NCBI GenBank assembly: GCA_038144425.1
Contig: JAYQNS010000002.1
Coordinates: 868,001-932,000 of the forward strand
Direction of reading: 5' to 3'
DNA length: 64,000 nucleotides
DNA from: Salivita marina
Lineage (GTDB): Bacteria > Pseudomonadota > Gammaproteobacteria > Pseudomonadales > Azotimanducaceae
The notes under the pieces are model-generated. The model was not told the DNA's origin and ran no database searches. It worked only from the letters and a program-made list of their open reading frames with translations. This document shows, in pieces, positions 52,368 to 60,785 of this stretch (positions are counted from its first letter, which is position 1; every line of letters begins with the position of its first letter). The translations under genes and the position numbers were made by a program.

Positions 52368-53712
52368 GGCGGCGGGCCAGGGCGTAGAGGCCGGCCCCTA
52401 GGCCGGCCCAGCCCAGCACGATGGCCCACTCCGCAGGCCAGGCGAGGGCGGCGGGGCCGAAGGGCAGGTAGAGCAGGGAAAGGCCCAGGGAGGCAAGAAG
52501 GGCCGCATAGCCAAGAAGCCGTCCGCCGGGAAGGCGGAAGGGGCGGGGGAGTTCGGGCTCCCGCTGCCTAAGGGCGAGGAAAGCGGCAGCGACCCACGCA
52601 TAGGCCACGGTGATCCCCAGGCCGCCCGCATCGACCAGCCAGACGAGGGCTGGCCGACCAAAGAAGGGCGCGCAGGCGGAGAGGCCCCCAAGCAAGGCCA
52701 GGGCCGCCGTGGGCGTTTGGTACCGCGGATGGCGCCGGGCGAAGATCGCGGGGAGCTGGCCCGCCTTAGCCATGGCGAAGATCGCCCGGCTGCCTCCGAT
52801 CATGAAAGCGTTCCAGGAACTCAGAATCCCCCCTAGGCCTGCCAGCACGAGGAGCGCTCGGGCCTCGGGCCCCCAGAGTGCGCCCATGGCGTCTGCCGTG
52901 GCCAAGCTCGCTGCTGCGCGTCCCTCTACGGGCAGGGCGAGGGCGACGCTGGCCGCCACCACCGCGTACCAGAGCGCCGCGAGGGCCACCGCCGTGAGCA
53001 GCAGGGCGCCGATGCTGCGCCGGGGAATGCGGAGCTCCTCCGCGGCCTGAGGAATGACGTCAAAGCCCACGAAGAGAAAGGGCACCATCATGAGCATGGC
53101 GCTGAAGCCCGAAAGGCCCTCGGGAAAAAGGGGCCCGGGGTTCTCCAGGGATCCCTGGCTGAAGGCGCCGAGGAAGAGCATCAGCCCCACCCCCACCATG
53201 GCGAGCACGAGCACCGTTTGCATCACCGCGGCGAAGCGTAGGCCGCGCATATTGAGCAGCGTCAGCAGGAGCGCTGTCGCGCAGCCTACCCCTGCCCAGG
53301 GCGCGGTGACGGTCCAGCCTCCGAGGGTCCAGAGGGGGTAGGCGTCAAGCCCTGGCACCAAGGTCTCGAGCACCGTGGGTAAGGCCACAGCTTCGAAGGC
53401 GCTGACGGAAAAATAGCCGAGGGTGATGGCCCAGGTGCATAGAAAGGCCGCGCCAGGCCCAAAGGCCCGCTGCGCATAGACGTGCTCCCCGCCCACCCAG
53501 GGCAGGGCGGAGGCCAGTTCGGCATAGACGCTGCCGATGACCAACATGATGACGCCCCCGATCAGGAAGGCGAGGAGCGTGCCTCCGAGGCCCCCCTGGG
53601 CGAGCCAGGTGCCAGACAGCACCACCCAGCTCCAGCCAATCATCGCGCCGAAGGCCAGGGTGAGGACGTCCCAGCGTCCGAGGCTTTGGGGCAGGGCGCC
53701 CCGTTCCGTCAC
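52360..53712 (-). CDS. APC-family amino-acid permease
   Basis: 450-residue inner-membrane transporter with about 12 hydrophobic segments. The opening GRWDVLTLAFGAMIGWSWVVLSGTWLAQGG has the broken first helix of APC transporters, and later segments such as FLFVGFDVIPQAAEELR and FMIGGSRAIFAMAKAGQLPAIF fit cation/amino-acid symporters. GTG start at 53712 overlaps the amidohydrolase stop (GTGA), so it probably imports the amidohydrolase product. Amino-acid specificity unknown. Confidence 0.87.
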   Translation of the reverse strand: MTERGALPQSLGRWDVLTLAFGAMIGWSWVVLSGTWLAQGGLGGTLLAFLIGGVIMLVIGSVYAELASALPWVGGEHVYAQRAFGPGAAFLCTWAITLGYFSVSAFEAVALPTVLETLVPGLDAYPLWTLGGWTVTAPWAGVGCATALLLTLLNMRGLRFAAVMQTVLVLAMVGVGLMLFLGAFSQGSLENPGPLFPEGLSGFSAMLMMVPFLFVGFDVIPQAAEELRIPRRSIGALLLTAVALAALWYAVVAASVALALPVEGRAAASLATADAMGALWGPEARALLVLAGLGGILSSWNAFMIGGSRAIFAMAKAGQLPAIFARRHPRYQTPTAALALLGGLSACAPFFGRPALVWLVDAGGLGITVAYAWVAAAFLALRQREPELPRPFRLPGGRLLGYAALLASLGLSLLYLPFGPAALAWPAEWAIVLGWAGLGAGLYALARRPS

Positions 53713-55379
53713 GGGGTGCGCCGCCAGAGCTGCTCGCCCTGAATCCAGGTTTCTTCCACAGGCAAGGTCAGCAGAGCGTCCGGATCTAGGCTTCGGGGGT
53801 CGCGCTTCAGCACGATGAAGTCGGCGAGCTGCCCTGGCACGAGCTGGCCCCGGTCTTCTTCCCGGAAGGCGAGCCAGGCGCCGCCATAGCTGTAGCGATG
53901 GAGTGCCTCTTCCAGGGAGATGGCCTCGTCGGCGCCGTATACCACCCCATCCATGCCCTTTCGCGTCACCGCGGCGTAGAGGCCCACCATGGGGCCTATG
54001 GGGAGGATGTCGGAGGACAGGGCGACGAAGATGCCCGCATCGATGGGGCTCTTGATCGGGTTGTTGTGGGCGAGGCGCCAGCCGTCGAGGTAGGTGCTAT
54101 AGCGCCCCGCAAGGGTGTAGGTGAAGTTCGGTTGCTGGGCGATGGCAATGCCATGGGCCGCCATCTGAGCCATGGTCTCGTCGGAAGGGCGCATGGAGAA
54201 GTGGTTCAGGTAGTGGCGGTGATCGTTCCGGGGCGCCGCTTCGATGGCCTTTGCGAGGGCATCAGCGGTGATCTCGATCGCCGCATCGCCAATGGCGTGG
54301 ATGCCCATTTGCCACCCCGCCCGATGGACCTCATCTACCAGTGCGCGCAGCTCTTCTTCGGGCAGGTTGAGGTAGCCTCGGTAGTCATCCATGTCCTTGT
54401 AGGGGGCCTTGGTGAAGGCTGCCGGGCCCGTAAAACCGCCGTCGGCGAAGATCTTTATGGCGCCGAGAGATAGGCGGTCCGTATCCAGAGCCTCGTGGGC
54501 GCTGGCCTTAAAGCGTGCCATGGCCTCGGTCCCTTCCCAGTGCATTTGCACCCGGGCCCGGGGGAGGCGCGCGCCACGTTCTTGATAGATTTCTCGCCAG
54601 AGGGGCCAGCGCTCCAAGCGCTCGGAAGCATGGGTGACCGCTGTGATACCGAGGGGCAAGAGGGCCTCAAGGCTCGCCGTGAGGCTCTCCTTCAGTTCTT
54701 CCTGGGTGGGCGGGGGGATGTATTGGGCGAGGAGATCCTGCCGCTCCCGGATTATCCCGTTTAGGCGCCCGTCCTCCCCCCGCTCAATCACACCGCCCTC
54801 CGGCTGGGGCGTGCCCAGGGTGATTTCGCCGAGATCCAGGGCGACGCTGTTCGCCACAGCGCTGTGGCCCCCGGCCCGGGTGAGGAGCACGGGGTTGTCT
54901 GGCGCGGCCTCATCCAGATCATCTCGGTGGGGCTTGCGTCCCTCCGCAAGGGCGTCCTCGGACCAGCCGTAGCCCGTGATCCACTCTCCTGGCCCCAGGG
55001 CTTCGGCCTTCGCCTGCACCGCGTCCTTTAGCGCCTCGATGGAGGTGATCTTTTGCAGCGGGATGTAGCGCCGCGCGTAGCTGTGAATATGGCTGTGCAC
55101 ATCGTCAAAGCCCGGAAGCACGGTTTGCCCCTCAAGGTCCCGGGTCACCGTGCCGATGAAGCGGTCCGCAAGCTCGGGCCCACCGATCGCGACAATGCGG
55201 CCGTCCTTCACGGCCATTACGTTCCCCCCCGGGGCCCCCGGGGCGCCTGGAATGATGACCCCATTGGTCAGCAGGAGATCGACCGGTGTTTTGCTGGGCT
55301 CAGGTGTGCAAGCTCCAAGAAACATTAGGACGGTCAGCAGGGCAAGGCGCCCCCAGGGTTTCAGAGAACGGTCGGTCAC
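53709..55379 (-). CDS. YtcJ-type amidohydrolase lipoprotein
   Basis: 556 residues. The signal ends in a lipobox, LLTVLMFLGACTPEPS, so it should be lipid-anchored. Motifs: LPGFDDVHSHIHSYARR (metal HxH), THASERLERW, GIHAIGDAAIEI and ALSSDILPIGPM, typical YtcJ-like hydrolases. It would release a free amine or acid in the periplasm, which fits the permease gene coupled to it. GTG start at 55379 follows GGGGAGG; ATG 55394 is the other candidate. Upstream is the PhyH gene, 60 bases away. Paralogue of the protein at 17351. Confidence 0.86.
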   Translation of the reverse strand: MTDRSLKPWGRLALLTVLMFLGACTPEPSKTPVDLLLTNGVIIPGAPGAPGGNVMAVKDGRIVAIGGPELADRFIGTVTRDLEGQTVLPGFDDVHSHIHSYARRYIPLQKITSIEALKDAVQAKAEALGPGEWITGYGWSEDALAEGRKPHRDDLDEAAPDNPVLLTRAGGHSAVANSVALDLGEITLGTPQPEGGVIERGEDGRLNGIIRERQDLLAQYIPPPTQEELKESLTASLEALLPLGITAVTHASERLERWPLWREIYQERGARLPRARVQMHWEGTEAMARFKASAHEALDTDRLSLGAIKIFADGGFTGPAAFTKAPYKDMDDYRGYLNLPEEELRALVDEVHRAGWQMGIHAIGDAAIEITADALAKAIEAAPRNDHRHYLNHFSMRPSDETMAQMAAHGIAIAQQPNFTYTLAGRYSTYLDGWRLAHNNPIKSPIDAGIFVALSSDILPIGPMVGLYAAVTRKGMDGVVYGADEAISLEEALHRYSYGGAWLAFREEDRGQLVPGQLADFIVLKRDPRSLDPDALLTLPVEETWIQGEQLWRRTP

Positions 55380-55439
55380 GGTTGGCCTCCCCATGCCTTT
55401 CGGTGATGCGCTCGAGCATAGCAGGATGCCTCAGAGTGC

Positions 55440-56234
55440 CTAGGGGCGGGGCGCTTTACCAAGGAGCTCAGCGCCCGCGCTGAGATTCTCCGCAGACTCG
55501 AGGCTAAGGCGTTTCCGGAGCTCGGGGCTGAGGGAGGCTTGGAGCGCAGGCTCGAGGAGTGCACTGAAGTTTACCTGGCCCCGGAGGAAGTCCCGGACGT
55601 AATAGGCGAAAAGCAGGGCTCGATCTTCCCCTTCCGTGATGTTCTTCCCCGAGGTGTGCCAGAGCCGCCCATCCATGGCGATGATCGATCCGGCCTTGGC
55701 TTCGAAGGGCACGAGGCGTGCCTCGGGGTTTGAACCAAGGTCCTTGCGGGTTTGCGCTCGGTGGCTGCCGGGTACAAAGCGCGTGGCGCCGTTTTCGAAG
55801 GTGACATCCGTTAGGCACCAAATGATGTTGAGGGCCCAGGGGGCGTGCCAGGGCTCGGGCACCACCAGGGCCTGGTCCGAATGTAGGGCCATGGAACCGG
55901 AGCCAGGACGGGCAATGTTCGCCGTGAAGTTCGAAATCCGAAAATCAGGCCCGAGGAGTGCCTCCACGAGGGTCGTCGCGTCGGCCTGAAGGATCAGGTC
56001 TCGGAAACAGGCGTCGATGGCCAGCAGATCGAAAACGCGCACGTTCGCCGCGTTGGGATCGAGCAGAGGCATAAAGGTGCTGTTGCCCTGGGCCTCGTAG
56101 CTCGCTGCTGCTGCCCAGAGTCGATCGAGGGTGGCCCCGCAGGCCGCCTCATCGAGCACCCCGTCCAGTACGGCCCAGCCCTGGTGGATAAGGGCGTCTC
56201 GGGCATCGTTGAGGGCGGGAGAGGGTGAGGTCAT
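55440..56234 (-). CDS. Phytanoyl-CoA dioxygenase family (PhyH) oxygenase
   Basis: 264 residues, the usual PhyH size. N-terminal QGWAVLDGVLDEAACGATLDRLW; iron ligands H and D of ALHSDQALVVP, distal His in GRLWHTSGKN, 2-oxoglutarate Arg in EDRALLFAYYVRDFLR. Substrate not given; family members oxidise acyl-CoAs, ectoine, phosphonates and others. Start ATG 56234. Same direction as the amidohydrolase 60 bases downstream; a loose operon is likely. Confidence 0.87.
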   Translation of the reverse strand: MTSPSPALNDARDALIHQGWAVLDGVLDEAACGATLDRLWAAAASYEAQGNSTFMPLLDPNAANVRVFDLLAIDACFRDLILQADATTLVEALLGPDFRISNFTANIARPGSGSMALHSDQALVVPEPWHAPWALNIIWCLTDVTFENGATRFVPGSHRAQTRKDLGSNPEARLVPFEAKAGSIIAMDGRLWHTSGKNITEGEDRALLFAYYVRDFLRGQVNFSALLEPALQASLSPELRKRLSLESAENLSAGAELLGKAPRP

Positions 56235-56466
56235 GGCGCTTCCCGTACTGGTTTTAGGCGGCTGAGTACGTTCCCCAGCTGGCGGTTGCTCACGCCTTGG
56301 AATGCAACCGGGGGGTGCTGGAGGCATTGCCATGGAGCGCTCCCCTCCCTTAAGCGGTCATCGCAAGGCTGGCACCTCGCCGAGAAAAAAGCGAGGGGCA
56401 AGCGCCGGCTGCGGCTTCTGGGCTAGGCCCACTGGACTCGGTAATGGGTTTAGGAGTATCAGAGAG

Positions 56467-56820
56467 ATGGCTTGGCTGGTAACGAAATACCTGATGACCG
56501 CAGCGCTTGTGGTGCTGGTTTCGGAGGTGGCGAAGCGGAGCGACCGGTTGGGGGCGCTGCTTGTCGCCCTACCCCTCGTGACGATCCTTTCCCTGCTATG
56601 GCTCCACTTTGAAACGGGTAACCGGGAGAAGCTTGCGGCCCACGCCTGGTATACCTTCTGGTATGTGGTGCCGACGCTACCGATGTTCCTGACCTTTCCG
56701 GCCTTTTTGCATCGCTTAGGCTTTTGGGGTGCGCTCGCTGCGAGCGCCGCCCTCACGGCGGTCTGCTTCTGGGCCTTTGCCCGAGCGGTAAAGCCCTTTG
56801 GGATTGATCTGGGGCTGTAG
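56467..56820 (+). CDS. DUF3147 family membrane protein
   Basis: 117 residues with four hydrophobic segments (about 7-23, 29-46, 60-80, 86-104). The opening YLMTAALVVLVSEVAKRSDRLGALLVALPLVTILSLLWLHFE is typical of DUF3147. Inner-membrane protein of unknown function. ATG 56467 with AGGAG upstream. Divergent from the PhyH gene by about 230 bases, a gap in which I see no other feature. Confidence 0.83.
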   Translation: MAWLVTKYLMTAALVVLVSEVAKRSDRLGALLVALPLVTILSLLWLHFETGNREKLAAHAWYTFWYVVPTLPMFLTFPAFLHRLGFWGALAASAALTAVCFWAFARAVKPFGIDLGL

Positions 56821-56846
56821 CGGTGAGCACCTATGGGAAAGGGAAA

Positions 56847-56872
56847 CGCGCCCGGGAGGGGCCCCGGGCGCG
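56847..56872. terminator. Strong hairpin between DUF3147 and VOC genes
   Basis: A perfect 10-bp stem, CGCGCCCGGG (56847-56856) with CCCGGGCGCG (56863-56872) and a 6-base loop. It lies between two convergent genes. On the minus strand TTTCCCTTTCCC follows, and on the plus strand only GAAAGGG, so it should work mainly for the VOC gene. Confidence 0.65.
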
Positions 56873-56881
56873 AAAGGGGGC

Positions 56882-57259
56882 CTAGGCGCCGAGGCGGTGC
56901 AGGGCGCAGATCTTGTTGCCCGCGGGATCGCGGAGGTAAGCGAGGTAAAGGCCGCTGCCTTCCCGCTCCCCCGGGGGATCTTCGCAATCGGTCCCGCCGT
57001 TCGCGAGGCCTGCGGCGTGCCAGGCGTCAGCCTCTGCAGGGCTGGCGGCAGCAAAGCCGACCGTGCCGCCGTTGGCACCGCAGGCGGGCTCGCCGTTGAT
57101 GGGCATGGAAAGGGAAAAAATGCCCGAGGGCGTCATGTAAAAGCAGCGCCCCTTCGGATCAAGCGTACCCGGGGCATGGCCCAGGGCGCCTAGGACAGCG
57201 TCGTAGAACTTCTTCGATGCCTCGATATCGTTTGCACCCACCATGATGTGGCTGAACAT
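56882..57259 (-). CDS. VOC-family (glyoxalase/bleomycin-resistance) protein
   Basis: 125 residues of the vicinal oxygen chelate fold: two beta-alpha-beta-beta-beta modules starting FSHIMVGANDIEASKKFYDAVL and GTVGFAAASPAEADAWHAAGLANGG, ending LYLAYLRDPAGNKICAL. The expected metal ligand His of the first strand and the Glu/His of others are partly present. Function not assigned; members include lyases and dioxygenases. Start ATG 57259 behind GGGAGAG; the upstream frame overlaps the divergent enoyl-CoA hydratase. Convergent with DUF3147. Confidence 0.85.
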   Translation of the reverse strand: MFSHIMVGANDIEASKKFYDAVLGALGHAPGTLDPKGRCFYMTPSGIFSLSMPINGEPACGANGGTVGFAAASPAEADAWHAAGLANGGTDCEDPPGEREGSGLYLAYLRDPAGNKICALHRLGA

Positions 57260-57394
57260 GCTGCGACTCTCCCAACGCGTTAAGTGGAGGCCAGAGCATA
57301 AGCGTCCTGCGCCAGGGCTCCAAGGGCTGTGGTGTCTTCCCTGGGGCCGGGGTAGGCTCAAGATCCTAGGGATTTTCGCGGGGAGGCGAAGCCG

Positions 57395-58234
57395 ATGACC
57401 AAAACCATGCTCGATACGGGAACGGAGGATCTCAAGGCCTGGGAGGGCGAGGGCATCCTTCACATCACCCTCAACCGGCCCCAGGCCCGCAATGCCATGT
57501 CAGGCCCGATGAATCAGGCCTTCGGCAAAATGCTGGCCTATGGCGAGGAGAGCGCGAGCGTTCGCGTCATCGTCGTCACCGGCGCTGAGGGGGCCTTTTG
57601 CGCTGGCGGCGATGTGAAGGGCATGGCGGGCAGCGGCGATGGGGGCTCCACAGCGGCGTCGGAAGCGACCCTGGATGAGCGCATCCACGCTCAGCGCCTG
57701 AACCAGCGGGCCACGGCGGGGCGCATGTACCTCATGCCGAAGCCCGTCATTGCTAGCTTGCCTGGCGCCGCGGCGGGGGCGGGCATGTCCCTGGCTCTGG
57801 CTGCGGACCTCCGCATTATGGCGGAGAACGCCTTCATCACCTCGGCCTTCGCCAAGGTGGGCTTTAGCGGCGATTACGGCGGGACCTTCTTCCTGACCCA
57901 GCTCGTGGGCGCGGGGAAGGCGCGGGAGATCTACTATCTTTCCGATCGCCTCGATGCGCAGGAATGCCTCCGGCTGGGCCTCGCCAACGCAGTGGTGCCG
58001 GCAGAGGCCCTGGAGGAAGAGACCTTGGCGCTGGCGCGGCGCCTCGCCGCCGGTCCCCCGGCGGCCTACCGCTACATGAAGGAGAACCTCAATCGTGCGG
58101 CCGAGGGCGCCGACGCCCTGAGCTGCATGGATCTTGAGGCTACCCATCATGTGCATACGGGGCTCACGGAGGATCACCGGAACGCAGCGGCGGCCTTCGT
58201 AGAGAAACGCGTGCCCGTGTTTACGGGGCGCTAA
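57395..58234 (+). CDS. Enoyl-CoA hydratase/isomerase family protein
   Basis: 279-residue crotonase. Oxyanion-hole strands: ITLNRPQARNAMSGPMNQAF, GAEGAFCAGGDVKGM, LPGAAAGAGMSLALAADLRIMAE and FAKVGFSGDYGGTFFLTQLVG. Asp/Gly at the hydratase Glu positions makes isomerase or another activity possible. Acts on acyl-CoA, consistent with the two ligases. ATG 57395 after GGGAGGCGAAG. Divergent from the VOC gene; ends overlapping the FlaR-like gene tail to tail. Confidence 0.88.
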   Translation: MTKTMLDTGTEDLKAWEGEGILHITLNRPQARNAMSGPMNQAFGKMLAYGEESASVRVIVVTGAEGAFCAGGDVKGMAGSGDGGSTAASEATLDERIHAQRLNQRATAGRMYLMPKPVIASLPGAAAGAGMSLALAADLRIMAENAFITSAFAKVGFSGDYGGTFFLTQLVGAGKAREIYYLSDRLDAQECLRLGLANAVVPAEALEEETLALARRLAAGPPAAYRYMKENLNRAAEGADALSCMDLEATHHVHTGLTEDHRNAAAAFVEKRVPVFTGR

Positions 58235-58829
58235 GGCCCCCCGCCCGGGCGAGGAGGGCGCGCCCTTCCGCCCGGGATCGAAGGCGTAGCCAGCGCGGCC
58301 CCTCGGGGTCCTGGGTTAGCTCGCCCATCGCCTCCCCGTAGCGCCGCCGAATCCGCCGAAGATTCTGGAAGGACCACAGCAAAATTGAGTCTTTCGACAG
58401 AAAGGCGCGACGCAGCGACTCCCGGTTCCCATGGCGCCAGAGCCGCACGTTCCCCAAGCTGCGCTTTAAGGTCCGGAGGAAGACCTGCCAGAGCACGCGG
58501 GGGTAGGGGGGATCGATCCAAACCACGAGGGTGGTCCGGGCCCATTTCAGGGCCCGGGTGCGGTCGTAGTTTCCGTCGAGAACCCAGCGAGGTTCGGCAA
58601 GGGCCGCGGACAGGCGCGGCAGAAAGGTTTCGTCGGGGGTGGGGGTCCAGTTCGGACCCCAGAAGAGATCATCAATTTCCACCACGGGTTGGCCGAGGGC
58701 CTGGGCCAGGGCTCGGCCCAGGGTCGATTTCCCGCTGCCGCTGCTGCCCACCAGGTTTACCCGGTCGAAGTCCGACCGGGTGAGGTCCGCAAGGGTGTTC
58801 TCGAAGGTGGGCGATCCCCCCTTAGGCAT
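58221..58829 (-). CDS. FlaR-like P-loop nucleotide-binding protein (adenylate-kinase fold)
   Basis: 202 residues. The Walker A is VNLVGSSGSGKSTLGRAL, followed by VVEIDDLFWGPNWTPTPDETF, a motif of the FlaR/topology-modulation group of P-loop kinases; RWVLDGNYDRTRAL and the basic LRRIRRRYGEA helix follow. Its substrate is not known, though a small-molecule kinase activity is expected. Its start ATG lies in the last codons of DUF885 (8-base overlap), so translation is probably coupled; I start at 58829 because the upstream frame is antiphase to DUF885. Confidence 0.82.
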   Translation of the reverse strand: MPKGGSPTFENTLADLTRSDFDRVNLVGSSGSGKSTLGRALAQALGQPVVEIDDLFWGPNWTPTPDETFLPRLSAALAEPRWVLDGNYDRTRALKWARTTLVVWIDPPYPRVLWQVFLRTLKRSLGNVRLWRHGNRESLRRAFLSKDSILLWSFQNLRRIRRRYGEAMGELTQDPEGPRWLRLRSRAEGRALLARAGGLSAP

Positions 58830-60669
58830 CGCTGCCTTGGGTTTCGGCGATCCACCGATCCACCCGTGCTTCGAGGAGCGTGAGGGGCATGGCGCCGCCG
58901 CCGAGGATGGTGTCGTGGAAGGCTCGAATATCGAAGGCCTCCCCAAGAGCGTCCTCAGCTTTCCGGCGGAGGGCTTGGATGCGCAGCATGCCGATCTTGT
59001 AGCCCGTGGCTTGCCCCGGCATGACGATATAGCGCCGCACTTCGGAGCGCGCCTGCGCTTCCGTGATCGGACCGTTGTCGAGGAAGTAGGCGTTGGCTTC
59101 CTCCTCGGTCCAGCCCTTGGCGTGGAGCCCCGTGTCCACCACGAGGCGGATGGCGCGCCACATCTCCGAGCCCAGGCGCCCGAACTCCGAGAAGGGGTCC
59201 AGGTAGGTGCCATCGATTTCCGTGGCGAGCCACTCGGCGTAGAGGCCCCAGCCTTCCGCATAGGCGTTGAAGTTGGTCTGGGTCCGGAAGGTGGGAATGC
59301 CCTCGAGCTCCTGGGCGATGGCAATCTGCATGTGATGGCCCGGCAGCCCCTCGTGGTAGGCGATGACCTCAAGCTCATGCTTTGGCATGGCATTCATATC
59401 CGACAGGTGGGCGTAGTAGATGCCCGGGCGGGAGCCGTCGAGGGCCGCGGGGTAGTAATGCTGGGCAGCGCCATCTTGCTCTCGGAAGGGCTCCACCCGG
59501 CGCACCACGAGGTCTGCCTTGGGCAGGATCCCGAAGTAGTCTGGGAGCCGTGCCTTGATGCGTTCGATGGCCGCTGTGGCCTCGTCCAGGTAGGCCTGGC
59601 GGCCGGCGTCCGTGTTGGGGAAGTAGAAGCGCTCATCCCCGGTCGCGCCCCGGAGCAAGTCAAAGAAGGCCCGAAGATCGCCCCCAAAGCCGACTTTGTC
59701 CTTGATAACTTCCATTTCCTCCCGGAGCCGGGCGACTTCGGTGAGGCCAATCTCGTGGATCTCATCGGCCGTGAGCTTCGTGGTGGTGTGCAGGCGCAGC
59801 AAATAATTGTAGTAGGCGCCATCATCGTTGCGGTTTGAGAGGCCAGTGACCGGGCCTTTGTCCTCAGGCAGTTCGCCTTTGGCCCAGGTCAGCAGGCGCG
59901 CGTAGGCCGGGGCAAGGCTCTCGGTCAGGGCCAGGCGCGCCTCCTGGCGATAGCGGCGCGCATCCTCTTCGGAAATCTGCTCGTCCGCGAGGAGCGTCGC
60001 CACTTCGCTTTCAAAGTCTGCCCAGAGGTCAGAGGCGTCGCCTTCTGTGAAAGGCGCGCCGGTGACGACCTTTTCCGCCTGCTCGATCACCCCTTCGAGG
60101 GCGAAGGCGGGGGTTTCTAAACCCTGAGCGGCCGCAGCCTCGGCGCGATCGATCATCTGATTCAGCGCTCGGCCCCCTTCCCCGTAGCGAGTGATCAGCC
60201 CCTCAAGATCAAGGGGGCTCGCGACGGCGTGGAAGCTGATGAGCAGGGTGGGCAGGAAGGACTGGGCGCCGTTCATTTGATCGAACTGGTAGTCGGCGAG
60301 ACGGAATGCGGCACCGTCCTGTGCGCGCTCGTACTGATAAACCCAGAGGTCCCAGGAATCCTTCAAGTGCTGGGGCAGGGTGTCGTAGTCGAAGTTGGCC
60401 TTGAGGTCCTCTACCGTGCTCGCAAGCCAGGCCAGTTCCGCATCCTCCGCGGCGAGGGACAGATCATCGATCTCCCCCTGCCGGTCCTTTCGCCCAAGGA
60501 AGGTGAGGGATATGGGGCTGCGCTGAAGCTGCTCCTCGTACTTCGCTTCGAACCAAACTGAGAGCGCTTCTGCGTTAGCTTCCGCGTCCACTTGCGGGGT
60601 TGGGAGTGGGGTTTCACCGCAGGCGGCGAGGCCCGCAAGCAGGGTGAGCAGGGCGGCTAAACGTCTCAT
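58822..60669 (-). CDS. DUF885 lipoprotein
   Basis: 615 residues with a lipobox signal (LLTLLAGLAACGE), so a lipoprotein. The long helical DUF885 domain has the conserved metallopeptidase-like HEGLPGHHMQ (HExxxGHH type) at about 448-458 and the EGWGLYAEWLA segment after it. DUF885 members are predicted peptidases whose natural substrates are unknown. Start ATG 60669; the upstream frame to 60747 overlaps the divergent flavoprotein leader. First gene of a two-gene operon with the FlaR-like protein. Confidence 0.87.
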   Translation of the reverse strand: MRRLAALLTLLAGLAACGETPLPTPQVDAEANAEALSVWFEAKYEEQLQRSPISLTFLGRKDRQGEIDDLSLAAEDAELAWLASTVEDLKANFDYDTLPQHLKDSWDLWVYQYERAQDGAAFRLADYQFDQMNGAQSFLPTLLISFHAVASPLDLEGLITRYGEGGRALNQMIDRAEAAAAQGLETPAFALEGVIEQAEKVVTGAPFTEGDASDLWADFESEVATLLADEQISEEDARRYRQEARLALTESLAPAYARLLTWAKGELPEDKGPVTGLSNRNDDGAYYNYLLRLHTTTKLTADEIHEIGLTEVARLREEMEVIKDKVGFGGDLRAFFDLLRGATGDERFYFPNTDAGRQAYLDEATAAIERIKARLPDYFGILPKADLVVRRVEPFREQDGAAQHYYPAALDGSRPGIYYAHLSDMNAMPKHELEVIAYHEGLPGHHMQIAIAQELEGIPTFRTQTNFNAYAEGWGLYAEWLATEIDGTYLDPFSEFGRLGSEMWRAIRLVVDTGLHAKGWTEEEANAYFLDNGPITEAQARSEVRRYIVMPGQATGYKIGMLRIQALRRKAEDALGEAFDIRAFHDTILGGGAMPLTLLEARVDRWIAETQGSDA

Positions 60670-60785
60670 GGGAAATGCCTTTTCCGATTGGGGGCGGGGG
60701 AAAAGGGAAAGTGTAGCAGCGGCCGGCGGCGGCGTGGCTGGCCTCAACCGGTATACTGGGGACTTTCCTCTGGCAGGGGCCAGCT

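Noticed and set aside
58639..59838. A 399-codon plus-strand open frame opposite DUF885 and the FlaR-like gene
   Set aside because: Both minus-strand genes have strong family motifs; this frame has none.
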